A stretch of DNA of 64,000 nucleotides from Lathyrus oleraceus. Lineage: Eukaryota > Streptophyta > Magnoliopsida > Fabales > Fabaceae. The stretch's first letter is position 1. Each line of letters opens with the position of its first letter. A program made the position numbers and the translations under genes. Below are positions 35,040-46,525 of this stretch, piece by piece. The notes below the pieces were generated by a model. That model made no database searches and had not been told where the DNA came from. It was given only the letters and a program-made list of their open reading frames with translations. The stretch covers positions 534,682,082 to 534,746,081 of the forward strand of contig NC_066585.1 of the NCBI RefSeq assembly GCF_024323335.1, read 5' to 3'.

Positions 35040-35575
35040 AGTGGACATTATAGTGATAGAAAATAAAGTTGAGTTTATTAAATTTAATGTGGATTATTTG
35101 TTTCATTAATTCCTCTTTGAACATATAATCTATTAAATTGTTTTTGAAAATAATAATATCAATAATTATGTTATATTTTAAAATATCTTACATTAATCAA
35201 TGTTTTTCAGACATTTTGCAACTCATCATTAATCTCACATTCTTTGATCGTTAAGATCTCTCCAATGCTTCTAACTTTCGTTCAACTTTCTTACAAACTT
35301 GTTGAAGGAGCAAGTATGGAAGATAGTTGAACAAAAACTAGAAGCATTGGAAAGATTTTAAAAATTAAAGAATGTGAGATGAATGATGAGTTGCTAGATG
35401 CCTGAAAAGCATTAATAAATGTAATTTTATTCTTCAAATATAATTATTCATATAATTATTTTGTAAACCAATTTGAAAAGTTATATGTTCAGTTAGGGTT
35501 AAATGATACAAACAATTCACATTAGATATAATAAACTCAAGCTTGTTTTACCCATCAATTATATTTCAAAACCAA
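35040..35575. repeat. Imperfect foldback, arms of about 240 bp
   Basis: The two halves are inverses around a centre near 35307. Matching anchors are TCTCACATTCTTT versus AAAGAATGTGAGA, CCAATGCTTCTA versus TAGAAGCATTGG, and TGAACATATAA versus the inverse near 35490. Outer limits are vague and no target duplication was found. It is probably an old MITE or inverted duplication; it has no coding capacity. Confidence 0.7.
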
Positions 35576-35599
35576 TTTGAATCATTTCATTGAGATCAT

Positions 35600-36520
35600 T
35601 CCCTATAAACTTCTTCATAAGTAACTTGAATCCCTCTCATCTAAAATAGGGAGACTTTGAGGATTGTTGCTTGAAGTTGGTAATATCCCATTTCTTCTCT
35701 AGAAATTTTGTTAGTGGAAAAAAGACTATTAAGAAACGTATCTTCAAACTTTTTCTAGTGACAATAGTTCCTCTTGGTAGAGCATTCAAATAACCTTTTT
35801 CTCTTTTTATGAGGGTATAACTTAAAATTTACAACTTTTTTTTGCATCTTATGCAACTTTGGGTGGACTAGTTATTTTCAAAGTTTCATGCAGTTGACTC
35901 AAATGTTGATTCCAATCTTCATGTTCCTTTTATAAATATTAGTCTTCTCTTAGAGGAGTGAGAATTGTACTCTTGATGTAAAAGGGAATTATGTTTGCAA
36001 GTTGAAACACATGAGTGATAGAACTTTGTTGATTCTCCCTAATGTTCTACTAGGTTGTAGTAGATTCATCTAATTTCCTCTTGTACTAATTTGTTGTGTG
36101 ATTGAATTTGTTCCAAGGATGTACTTCTTTTTTTATTTTTTTACTAATCTTAGTCTCTTATGATTGACTTTGATGGTCTTCTCAGTTCAGGATCAAATAA
36201 TAATCCACTTGATTTGTCATCTTGCATATCCAATCAATAAAATACTTTACTAGCACTGCACCATAAGAAAGAAAGAAGTTTTTTTTTAATCTTTTATTTG
36301 ATAGAAAAATAAAGTAAGCTTCTAAGTAAAAACATTTATTTATTTTTAAACCAATCAACAGTCTTTCAAAAGGGCGCCAAAAACTTGATGATTTATTTGA
36401 CAAGTGTACTAAAAGTTGTACCGAAAAGATAACCACATTCTCCATGATTTAAGAAAACACAAACTTCTTCCTTCTTGCATATCTAGTAAGGAAGCGGACT
36501 ACTACTGAAGTTACTCTTCC
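35600..36520 (-). mobile_element. Gypsy-type remnant with tRNA-Asp primer site
   Basis: A PBS-like TGGCGCC lies on the minus strand at about 36373-36379. To its right the LTR starts TGATGATTTATTTGACAAGTGTAC (36386 on), closely related to the LTR end of the gag-only element at 1660. To its left a T-rich leader includes the shared GTGCAGTGCTAGTAAAG-like stretch, followed by unreadable gag-like sequence. Only about 130 bp of LTR remain before copia-3 sequence begins. Confidence 0.6.
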
Positions 36521-37311
36521 CTCTAGGGCTTTGGTTTTATTGTTTGTCTCGTTTATTATTGTTTATCATTTATCTCTTTTGTAATTAAGTCTTTTCTAGT
36601 TAGATCTTTGCAAATTTCTTAGAATTGAGTGTAATTCTTTTTAAATGGCATTTTTTCATAAAATCAGGTTTTCCGTGCATAAATCAAAATGTTTGTTTTT
36701 TAGTGTAAGCAATATGCTTTAATATAATTAGTTGAATTTTTGGATCAAGAACCCTATTTGAGATTGGTTTAAGTCTGACATTATTAGAATCTCAAAGCAC
36801 CTTTAAAATTGCAACAAAAAAAATAGATTTTAGGTGTGGAATTCGAGTCACACATCCTATGATTTGAATAAAATGAAATAGAGGCTTTCACGAATTTTGT
36901 GAACCTGTCATGATTCAACTCAAAATTTACACTGGATTTGACTCAGAGAACTTTGTGATTCGAATCACAGATTTCATGACTCGAATCATGAAGTGATGCA
37001 GTCCCATTTTTTCCTTCTGACTCATTTGATTCGAACGAAATTTTTCATAACTCAAATCACATTATTGCATGAGTCGAATCATATGTTTCTCTTGATTAGA
37101 ATAATGGGAAAATGGGTTTCCCATAAAGTGTAGATCTTGTTTCAAATTACTTTGTCACTTGACTCAAATCATACATGTGCTTATGACTTGAATCAAACAT
37201 CACTTTTCACTCATCTTGTCCATAATTAACATGAAAGTGATTATTGTAATATAACTTTGAAAGTCTTTTTAAAAATTTGAAAATCCACTTTCAAAAAATA
37301 CATTTTTACAT
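36520..37311 (+). repeat. 5' LTR of copia-3, left part
   Basis: Carries twelve palindromic sites between 36839 and 37195, including the perfect 16-bp palindrome TGTGATTCGAATCACA at 36954-36969. It stops at the CACTA insertion. Confidence 0.8.
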
Positions 37312-37667
37312 CACTACTACAAATAATACATTTCGTGACAAAACTTTCACATCGACTAACCAATAACCAAGGTATATGTCATGGGAGCGCCATGATTAAT
37401 TTTTTAAAGCATATACAACCTATTCCCTCGATTATTCTCTAAACCGAGAGAATATATCTACCAAGGACCTTGCTTCGAATCCAAGATATTGCATTTTCTA
37501 TTTTCATTTTATTTTTCAATTGACTTAGGGATCGAGCGTTAATATTTCTCAATTTGCGCCTTTTCTTTTTCCCTTTTTTATTTATTTTGAAATACCAAAT
37601 TAATATTTTCAAATGCCTTTGTTTTTTAAATGTTTTAATTTTTTTTATGAATTATCCAAAATATTTC

Positions 37668-37670
<3 letters not shown>

Positions 37671-37711
<41 letters not shown>

Positions 37712-37721
37712 TTATATATAT

Positions 37722-37788
<67 letters not shown>
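37671..37788. repeat. (TA)n tract
   Basis: About 118 bp of TA repeats with one CTTATA break, in the CACTA subterminal region. Confidence 0.95.
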
Positions 37789-37792
<4 letters not shown>

Positions 37793-38259
37793 TTTTAATT
37801 TTTAATTAATCTATTACTTTGATTTTTCCAAAAACCGAGGTGTAAGTCCTCTTGCATGAATTTTCCAGATTATGGCGCTTTTCTATTTTAATTTTTTAAT
37901 TTTTAATAATTTATTTCCTCAATTTTGAATACTTCACAGAACTATACTCTAACCTTTTAGTTACCTATCAACACTCTTTGTTTCATCTCTAAAAAAACCT
38001 AGGCAATTTTCATCTTCATTAAACTCAGATTCAAATATCTATTCCAACCCAACTATTTCAATATCAACTCTTCCAACTAACTCGAGTGAATCTTCGTCAT
38101 CATATTTTAGGTATGTAATCCACGTTATCACTGAAATGTTGTTGGTGACCACTGAGATGTTCATAGTTTGAGAAAATGGTGTCATTGACCACTGAAATAT
38201 TGATAAAAATATTGTTTTTCTTGAATAATATTAGTTTGAAAAAATGATGTTAGGTACTG

Positions 38260-38610
38260 AAATGTATGTTGGATGTATGTTCTTAGGTAATATATGTTGA
38301 ACGTATTTATTCTTAGGTAGTATATATGTTTAATGTGTGTTCTTAAGTAGTATATATGTTGAATGTATGTTCTTAGGTAGTACATATGTTGAATGTATGT
38401 TCTTAGGTAGTATACATGTTGAATGTATGTTGAATGTATGTTCTTAGGTAGTATAGACGTTGAATGTATGCTCTTAGGTAGTACATATGTCGAATGCATG
38501 TTCTTAGCCAGTATATGTTGAATGTATGTTCTTAGGTAGTAAATGTTGAATGTATGATTGAAACTAACATACCATCATGAATCCTGTTGGTTTAAGAATA
38601 TGTTGAATGT
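38260..38610. repeat. ~30-bp minisatellite in the CACTA
   Basis: About ten imperfect copies of a unit with TGTTGAATGTATGTTCTTAG followed by GTAGTATATA. It sits directly upstream of the Transposase_24 relic and may be its leader. The minus-strand frame across it (38182-38499) is a repeat artefact. Confidence 0.85.
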
Positions 38611-38631
38611 ATGTTCTTAATTTACACAGAC

Positions 38632-39475
38632 ATGGGTGATTCTACCAGCGCCTCTCATACAACCTCATCTAAAACCTTTGTTAATACTAAAAGTAAAAGA
38701 AAAACTAGAGGTGCCCCGATCTTGACCAAGGTGACAAAAGCCCGTGAAAGTGGTTCTCGCTTCCCGGTTAATTTTTGTCTAAGAACTTGTAAGGCTTATG
38801 GTGAACATGATGTAATTTTAAAGAAAAATAGAGATGAAAGATCCTTCTAGGAGATTTAATCGCAACCCATATCTACCATCACACCATGAGAAATGGAAGA
38901 GGGAACGTCAAAGACATGGATGCGACTTCACATCAGAGGCTACGCACGAAGTGGCTAAAAAGATTGTAAGTAGATACTTTTTGTCAACATTGCTTATTTT
39001 AGTTATTTCAATTTGGTAAGATGAAAATTTATATATGTTGTAGGATTTACTGGTTGAAAAATCCAAAGATGGCATCTTTGTTCCACAAGGACGTCATAAC
39101 ATCTTGGTAGAAGCGATTGGAACTGAGGAGTATGGTGGGTGTGTCCATGGTCTTGGAAGAGGCGTCGACTTGAGGTTATATTTTGGACCATCTCAAACAA
39201 GTAAAGAAGTAAACTGTAAGAAATAAATTGAAGAGATGGTTGATAAAAGGGTGGGGGAGAAACTACAAGAAGTATTAGAACTGGAGCAGGAGAAGTGAAC
39301 TCATGAAGCATTAGAGAAATAGACTCGAGATGAATGTGAGAGGGTGCGTCTTGAGGAGAAGAAGAGGTTGTTGTAAGAGGTGCAATAGATGTTCATTGAT
39401 GAGGAGTGAGAGAAGTTGTCCAAGCATGTGCGGGAAAAGTGTACCCGCAATGTGATTGAGTTAAGTATAAGTTAA
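38632..39475 (+). pseudogene. CACTA second protein, Transposase_24 (Ptta/En/Spm) type
   Basis: The ATG at 38632 opens MGDSTSASHTTSSK. It is followed by KRKTRGAPILTKVTKARESG, matching the RG.T...KV.K...G pattern of plant En/Spm-associated proteins. After a frameshift near 38850 comes NPYLPSHHEKWKRERQ. An intron of 78 bp is well supported (38966-39043, GTAAGT...TGTTGTAG), joining ...AKKI to DLLVEKSKDG. The next exon has VEAIGTEEYGGCVHGLGRGVD, the family's E..G.ERYGRVRGLG block, then a charged coiled-coil-like tail with stops. The role in the family is DNA binding at subterminal repeats; this copy is broken. Confidence 0.75.
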
Positions 39476-39539
39476 AGAATTGTGTTGTATGTTATTGTTA
39501 TTTATTTGTGTATTTAAATTTTTGTATTATGTTTTTGTT

Positions 39540-40330
39540 GTTTTTATGATGCGACAATTAAAACCAATTAGTGTACTCATCAACCCAAATTTAGATCAGT
39601 TCGACATACCTAAGAAAGTAGTTGAGAAAGTTATTATGGGTGGTGCAAGCACGAAAAGTAGTTGTTCTGCCATAAAGCACAATATTGACATCATACTACC
39701 TCAACTAGATAACTCGCAAAGACTATCAAGGATGATAGAGGAGATGTTATACATTTATGATTTATATTAAAACGTGAATCAGAACAAGTTTATATATTTC
39801 ATAAGAGTTGTGTTATGGAATTTTGTAAGGGAGATAATTGGTTGGACATAATCATACTACAATTTTGGTGCTCGTAAGTACAAGTTTTACGGTGATTTAA
39901 ATTTATATTCATTGTTCTCTTACTTTAACATCAAAATTTGACTTTTGCATTAACTTTTAGATCATTTCATGAGATGTGTAATGAAAGGGGTCTAATAAAT
40001 TATTATTTCTTAGACTCATTCAATATTCAATTTCAACAAAATGGAGCAAACACTATCAAGATGTACATACAAAATAAGTTGGTTGATGAGAACAAAGAAC
40101 GATACTTGGGACCGTTTTACCATGCGTAAGTATATATTAATTTGTGTTTTATTTTATAAATCAATTTTATACACATTATTTATTATTCTGAATGCTTTTG
40201 TAGTAGTTCACATTGGCAACTAGTTGTTATACATCTGAAGCAAGATATTGTAATTGTGTTATGTTTGTTACAGTATAGCCTTACTGAAACGATGCATGGC
40301 GTTTTGAGAGAGTAAGTGGTATTGTTGTAA
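39540..40330 (+). pseudogene. Ulp1-like (C48) protease fragment captured in the CACTA
   Basis: Pieces read PISVLINPNLDQFDIPKKVVEKV, MIEEMLYIYDLY, and then YIQNKLVDENKERYLGPFYHA. A 78-bp intron (40126-40203, GTAAGT...TTTTGTAG) joins the last piece to SSHWQLVVIHL. The HWQLVVI motif carries the catalytic-type His of Ulp1/C48 peptidases often found fused in plant CACTA and MULE elements. The Asp and Cys blocks were not found and stops are present. Confidence 0.55.
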
Positions 40331-40859
40331 TACTCATATTCTAACTTTACTTTTGAATACTTTTTATTCATGTTTAATTTTTACCGACATGTAGAGATAT
40401 GGATGTTAAAATTTTGTGAACATATTCTAAAAGGTAGAAAGCCAAGATTCTTTTACCCAAAATCAACTATTACTTGTGCTTTTTTTGTACATTATTTTAT
40501 TTTCTCTAATGTGTTACTTGTACTTTGTGTGTGTTAATTAGTAACTATATAAAAACTATTAGTCACGAAAGCAACTCTAAACCAAACATCATTCTCACAA
40601 GAAGATATAAATAAAATCCGATCGCGTTGAGCCGGTGTGTTCCTAGTGGATTGGTCCTTTGGATTGGATATATTTATCAAAACAACACCTTGGAGAAGTG
40701 TCCAAGTGTTAAATATTGGTCTAGCTTACTAAAGTTGTATGGAACTGCAAAAGGGACACATGTTGGGCGGGATGCTCTAATATGTTGGTACGACATTTGG
40801 GCCTTCTGCAATAGGCGTCAGATTGCTGCATTTTAGCATAATCTTTTGAGAAGATTCAA

Positions 40860-41165
40860 TTATATTTTATTGCTATTGATTTAGCAATATGATTATATGA
40901 TTTGTTGGACAAATATGAAGAACAAATCCGATTCAAAAGAGATTTAAATTTGAATTTGTTACAAACCAAATCATATCTTTTTGTTGGAGATATTCAAGGA
41001 GCAAATTACGAATTATGAAAAGATTATGGACGAAAATAATTGAAGGTCCAAAAATAAAAAGCCCAAAGTTATTTTGTTATATAAGGAGCTCAAACCTACA
41101 TTGAAAAACAAGCACTCCCAATCAAGATCTTAAAGTGTTAGGTTTTGTGTTGTGTATTCCACGCT
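40860..41165 (+). other. Unassigned stretch with LTR-promoter look
   Basis: TTATATAAGG at about 41078-41087 is followed by about 80 bp of C/A-rich leader-like sequence. This may be part of an unidentified LTR. No coding region is seen. Confidence 0.3.
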
Positions 41166-42010
41166 AATACCCTATTAACACCCTAAATCCCGAGACTTAT
41201 ATATTAAGCTTTACACGACAATATAAGGTGTCACCAACAATAAAACCTTTAACAAATCAACCATTCAACAAACATGCAGCGGAAAATATCAACGTCATAC
41301 AACACTTGTTGTTGCACACTCGCCTTCACTTAGGGTATCATTTCGGCGGTATTCGATATAATTTCAATTAAATAAAACAACATAACTTAGAGTCTTAGTC
41401 TTAATCTTCAAATTATGATAATATAACTTAATAATAGTATGCTCGATTGATAATACTATATCTTAATAATATAATTAAATAATGATTTTAATGATTAATT
41501 AAGTAAATGATCAAATATCAATTAAATCCTAATGGCCTAAATAAAAAATTATATCAATTGAATCCTAATAATATAAGTAACTCTTAAAATTTATTTTCTA
41601 ACAAATTAGTACTAAATAAATTTTGTAATCCTAATTTCCTAATGATAAAGGTAAACTATGATTTTTTTTAAAAGGTCCAAAAATAGTAACTATAGTTTAT
41701 ACTAAGATTAAACTCCTAAGGGTGGATAAAAAAGTCAAAATGGTCTCCCTTTGACTTTTTAGATCATTGGGGTTGATTAGATGACTTGTAAGGGGCTTTG
41801 GAAATGTTAGTGATCTAAGCTCTAGGTTAGGAGAAAATTAAACAAAAGGGTGATCAAAATTTAGGATATGACGATGAATCAAGAAATTTACCTTAGATTC
41901 CAAGGATACTTACCCTCACAACCACACAACAAATAATTTAAAACACCAATTAATCAAATAAAAATCTGAATAATTCAATTAAATTAATCAATCGAATTTG
42001 GGGTGTTACA
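41165..42010 (-). repeat. 3' LTR of the Tekay-type element
   Basis: The right end TGTAACACCCCAAATTCG (minus strand) adjoins the purine tract. The left limit is estimated only; no second LTR is present to align with. Confidence 0.6.
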
Positions 42011-42034
42011 ACTCTCCCCCACTTAGAAAAAGTT

Positions 42035-42592
42035 TTGCCCTCAAAAATTAACTTAAGAAAATAGAGTTAGATATGACCTCCTCATCTAACTCTCTAGCTC
42101 CCAAGTTATGCTTCCACCAGCTGGTCCTTCCCACACTATCTTTACCAAGGCAATCTCATTACCACATGATTGTTTCACTTTCTGATCCTCTATCTACATG
42201 GGTGATGCCTCAATAGTCAGGTTCTCTCTCACCTGTATATCATCCACTTGGATCACCTGAGATGGATCCGGAATATATCTCCTCAACTAAGACACATCAA
42301 ACACTTCATGAAGATTAGCAAACAGTGGTGGCAAGCCAATCTGATAGGTCATTTCTCATATCCTTTGTAAGATCTGGTATGGAATAAAAAAATATAGTGT
42401 GAGCTTTCGAGACTTCAATGTTAAACCAACACCGGTTACTGGAGTAACTCTAAAAAACACATGGTCTCCCTCTTGGAAATCAAGTAATTTCCTCCTCTTA
42501 TCATGGTAACTCTTCTGGTGACTCTAAGCTTTCATCTTATCTTGGATAATCTTGATCTTCTCTGAAGTTTGTTGTATAATCTCAGGAAAAAT
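42035..42592 (-). pseudogene. Tekay-type integrase C-terminus and chromodomain
   Basis: The minus strand reads EIIQQTSEKIKIIQDKMKA, then SYHDKRRKLLDFQEGDHVFFRV, LKSRKLT, LPPLFANLHEVFDVS, RRYIPDPSQVIQVDDIQV, and a final IALVKIVWEGPAGGSITWELE. That is the GPY/F-type tail followed by a chromodomain-like end. Three or more stops interrupt it. Confidence 0.8.
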
Positions 42593-42593
42593 C

Positions 42594-43830
42594 TGTGAGT
42601 GTATTCTTCCGTTTAGATATGTTTTGCATGATTTCAAAACTAGGTAGTAGCATTTATGCACATTGGACGGTATCATCTGAGTCTAGCTGTGCATTTTAGC
42701 GCTCTTGCATTAGGAAACATGTCAACATTGTTGGAAGTGGTTTGAAAAACATTTGTGCTTCGAAATAGTGTGTTGAGCATGAAAATTTTGTTTTTAAGTG
42801 AAAAATCCTCATTATAGGTCGACACATACGACAACAGGTCGACCTATAGATGAATTTTTAAAACTTCAGGTCGACACATAGATGGTATAGGTCGACATGT
42901 ACACAACACTATTAAAACCTATAGCTTTTGTCTAATGTGCCGAGTCTTCAGGTCGACCTATGGGCAGCACATAACCTTACAAGTTGACACATGCTTCCAA
43001 CAGGTCGACACATGACTTGAATAGGTCGACACATGATTCATATAGGTCGACCTATTGGGTAAATGTTTTGAAAATTTTAATTTATTTTCATTCCTTTTGC
43101 ATTCTTTTTTCTTCTTATGAGTCTCACATATATAAAGACACGATACATGCATATTTCTCTAGTAAGGTTTCTAAAGTGAGTAAAACCTACACGAATCTAG
43201 GATCTCAAAGAATCTCATCATCTTCAAATCAATATATGCATACACACAATCAAACTACACATAATCATTTTTTGATTGGGTGCCTGCTAGATTAGGGTTG
43301 ATAACGTTCAATTAGGTTTGTTGTACCGAGAATATTGGGTCGTGATCTTTGAGGGATTCAAATAAGAAAATCAGTTTAGCGTTTTTCTTCAAGATTCTTA
43401 GGGTTTGAAGGTTTTTGACAAGATTATGCAATTCGGATCTGATCGAGTGAAAGCCTTGAGACTAGGTGTATCGGCAAGGGAGTAGTGTGAAATGGAAGAT
43501 CGTGTTGACAAATCTTGGGTTCAACAAGTATGCGTTTGGGATTAATTCAATCGAGTGAAAGCCTTAAGACAAAGAGGTTGTGCAAGGAAGTAGCATAAAC
43601 AGGTGAATTGAAGCAGCATTATTGGTGACTTGATCAATCTTTAATCAAGGTTTTTGGAGGTTATAGAATCAAGAACAAACCTAGGGTTTATGGGATTTTA
43701 TTTCTCATCTCTTGTATTGGTACCTTTGCAAAGTAAGATTTATTATACTAATATCTCAATTCAAATTCGAATTGAGGACAGACGTTCCCATAGAGAGATC
43801 GGTTGGGAAATTGCCTAAATAAATCCTTGC

Positions 43831-43884
<54 letters not shown>

Positions 43885-43890
43885 ATAATA

Positions 43891-43920
<30 letters not shown>
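42594..43920 (+). mobile_element. LTR (solo or truncated) with AGGTCGACCT array, nested in the Tekay fragment
   Basis: Breaks the chromovirus between reverse transcriptase and integrase tail. It has nine GTCGAC-type sites (42818-43051), then a TATA box (TATATAAA, 43129-43136), then a leader-like region ending in (CT)n and (AT)n tracts (about 43839-43920). The array upstream of TATA fits U3. It lacks a second LTR and a target duplication; flanking chromovirus sequence was lost with it. The family is unknown. Confidence 0.6.
43129..43136 (+). promoter_or_regulatory. TATA box of the nested LTR
   Basis: TATATAAA follows the last palindrome (43046-43051) by about 80 bp. This is the strongest promoter-like arrangement in the nested LTR. 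Confidence 0.5.
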
Positions 43921-43925
<5 letters not shown>

Positions 43926-43927
43926 AA

Positions 43928-44290
43928 CTAATCTAAGTATGGATGAAATATTGTATTCATGTACTCCATGAACATTCCAGGTGCATTAGACACCAAAAAT
44001 GGAATTACCAAATACTCGCAATGTCCATACATCGCTCTGGAAACAATCTTCAAAATATCTTTCAACTTCACACGAATCTGATGATAGCCCAAATACAAAT
44101 TTACCTTTCTAAACACAAAATCACCTACCAATTGATCCACAAAATAATAAATATTAGGAAGTGGATACTTGTTCTTTATAGTCCCTTTATTCAGCTGCCG
44201 ATAGTCAACACACAATCTCATACTACCATCTTTCTTCTTGACTAGCAACATCGGCACACCCCACGGGAAAATACTCGGTCAAATAAACTT
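43928..44290 (-). pseudogene. Tekay-type reverse transcriptase fragment
   Basis: A 109-residue frame has [61 protein letters not shown] and FHPYLD, a Ty3/gypsy RT. In the first active-site block the catalytic Asp is Asn (K-V-N-L instead of K-I-D-L). The frame ends in a stop where relatives continue with Gln, and the YxDD part has been deleted. Confidence 0.85.
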
Positions 44291-44330
44291 CCTCTCAAGC
44301 AGTTTGTTGAAATTCCCTCTTTAGATAGGG

Positions 44331-45990
44331 TAAGTATTTATGTATCGTCTCCATATGGATTAGTGTGATATCATTGTCGTTCCATAGTTAATATTATTAT
44401 AAGGATAGGTTTAAAAAGGTTTTGGTTGTGAAAATAAACAATTGCTATAAAAAATGTAACAACAATAAATGATTCGGAAATTAACAGATAAAGAAAAATG
44501 TCAAGATTAGATTTTATTAACCGTTTTCATATGTTTTCAACCAATCTAGTATAGGAACATCGTTACCAATCACTATAATCACGTATCACTCTTCAACACC
44601 ACTTATGTCTAACCGGTGTTATGGAATTCACTGTATTGTTTAATCGATGATCTCCCAACCGATTAAGAAATACAATAATATTAAGATTTGATACAAGTGA
44701 ATATCAAACCCCAAATCTATATCTAGACTTTGTTCTTTGATAGATGATAATCTTAGGTCAAAGCTTGGAAGATATTTCTAAATAATAGTTCAAAGCATAA
44801 AAGAAAACATGAAACAAAGATACCTCTATATTGATTCATAACTACTTCATATAACAAGGATTAAAATAAATACATACGAGTATGGTTAATTACATCTAAT
44901 CCGGACACAAAGAACTTAGCTACACATCATCATGGTAGCTTGATTCACAAGAAAATAAAAAAGATGAATGAACATTAATAATGATTTCCCGAGGATTGAT
45001 GTGTAAATGACCTCAAAATCCCTCAAAATATATTCATATATAGCATATTTTCCCTGTCATTAGTTGTGCGGCAGATAAGAAAGTGAGGAGGTTCTTATCT
45101 TTAGTTAGGCTCTAAACACAAAGTCATCGAGTAGTGTTAGGAAGAGGCATTAGACAGCATATGGTTTATTGTTGCTTGTAAGAATAGTTGTACTAAACTA
45201 CTAATAAGTGATTTTCCTTTCTTAGTTTGGGGAATCAACCCCCTAGACGTAGGTGTAGTTTCACCGAACTGGGTAAACAATTGAATATTTTGATTATTTC
45301 TTTTCTTCTCTATCACCTAGAAATTGTTATTTCAATGGTTCTAGTGTATCTTGTCGAACTTGTTGTTGGTGCATCATGTTCGTCATTTGTTCCTTGAGGA
45401 ACAAAATTTCACGATGCCTTCCTATCTTTTTATTAATCTGAACAACACTAGTTTTTCTTGCTTGTTATAAGCATTGTATATAGATTTTATCATTATAGGT
45501 TCAAATATGTACAGGTTCTCTTGCTAGAGGTTTATTTATCCCAAATGTCATTATGGGATTTGTAAGCATTATATGGTTCTGTTTTCAAATATGTATAGGT
45601 TATATTGGTGTACCATTTTGGATATGTGTATATTTGGTTTTGTAAATAATGTAATTTGGTATTCTGTATATATTTAGTTATGTTCTAATTTTGCCACAAT
45701 ATTTATAGTTTATGTGCCCAAAAAAATACATGTCATTCAAATTAAGATTTAAATATATTCATTTTCCATCGTATATTTAAAAAAATTGAGAGGTATGTGG
45801 CACGCACTTTATAGTTTAAAAAAAGATTGTTGCTAGAGATCAAACTAATGACCTTTACAATTGTTTCCTCAGTGGAAAAATACTAAGGGGTAAAATGAAT
45901 TTTTTTCTTGTTACCCTTCATTACCTCGCATGTGAAACCGAAGTAAAATCACTTTCACCACCGAGGTAAAATATGTTTTTTTGTAGTAGT
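44331..45990. other. CACTA right part, mixed repeat debris
   Basis: 44335-44420 resembles a gypsy LTR edge (TATCGTCTCC.TATGGATT). 45225-45300 resembles a copia LTR tail (CCCCTAGACGTAGGTGTAGT, then ACCGAACTGGGT). 45880-45991 is the CACTA right subterminal region, with inverted ACCGAAGT and ACCGAGGT words. No gene. Confidence 0.45.
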
Positions 45991-45991
45991 G

Positions 45992-46455
45992 CGTCTATCT
46001 TTTGCATATGAACTCATCTTCAACCTCTAGAAAGATTAACATCAGTTACTTCTCAATTCTTAGAGAATGTGAGATCAATTGTATATGAGGTTCATTATTT
46101 GTTGATGTTTGTGAAGTTCATGAGTTGCAGGCCAAGATTCAAATTGTATGACGTTACTGGAGTTTGGCAATCCATCAAGAAATAGAAGAAGTATTTTCTC
46201 CAGGTTACTTTGGTAGAGTTATGTGAAAATCTGCAGACAAAATCTAAGTTTTTGTGTTCTTCAGACGATAAGAGGATCAAGATAAAAAAAACTAGCTATT
46301 TTCAGGAGTATCTTATATCAAGTGGTTATATAATTTATGTAAACAATTGTCATATTATTTTATAGTTGAATAAAAAAAATTCAATGGGAAAGCACTGAAG
46401 AGTGAATTAAGCTTCTACGAGGACGATATAGTTGAACCACTATATATTTGGTGTA

Positions 46456-46525
<70 letters not shown>

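Larger units (their letters stand above)
41165..44330 (-). mobile_element. Tekay/Del-type chromovirus fragment nested in the CACTA
   Basis: On the minus strand come a reverse transcriptase fragment (43928-44290), a gap filled by another LTR, the integrase C-terminus with chromodomain (42592-42035), a polypurine tract (AAGTGGGGGAGAGT, 42011-42024) and an LTR that starts TGTAACACCCC (42010) and extends left to about 41165. RNase H and the integrase core are missing. The lineage call rests on the RT and integrase tail, which match Tekay/Del-type chromoviruses in pattern. Confidence 0.75.
37312..45991 (+). mobile_element. CACTA (En/Spm) transposon, 8.7 kb, with empty site nearby
   Basis: The left end is CACTACTACAAATAATAC, and the right end in inverse is CACTACTACAAAAAAAC. 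The 3-bp flanks are CAT (37309-37311) and CGT (45992-45994). The 3' LTR of copia-3 shows the unoccupied site with a single CAT (48742-48744). Inside are a Ptta/En/Spm-type (Transposase_24) protein relic and a Ulp1-like protease fragment. No TNP2-type transposase was seen, so it is probably non-autonomous. It was later invaded by a Tekay-type element. Confidence 0.9.

Noticed and set aside
37613..37798. Ile/Tyr repeat protein frames over (AT)n tracts (also 63357-63581)
   Set aside because: Translation of microsatellites; both strands read the same.
38182..38499. 105-residue His/Ile/Tyr-rich repeat protein
   Set aside because: Antisense translation of the 30-bp minisatellite.
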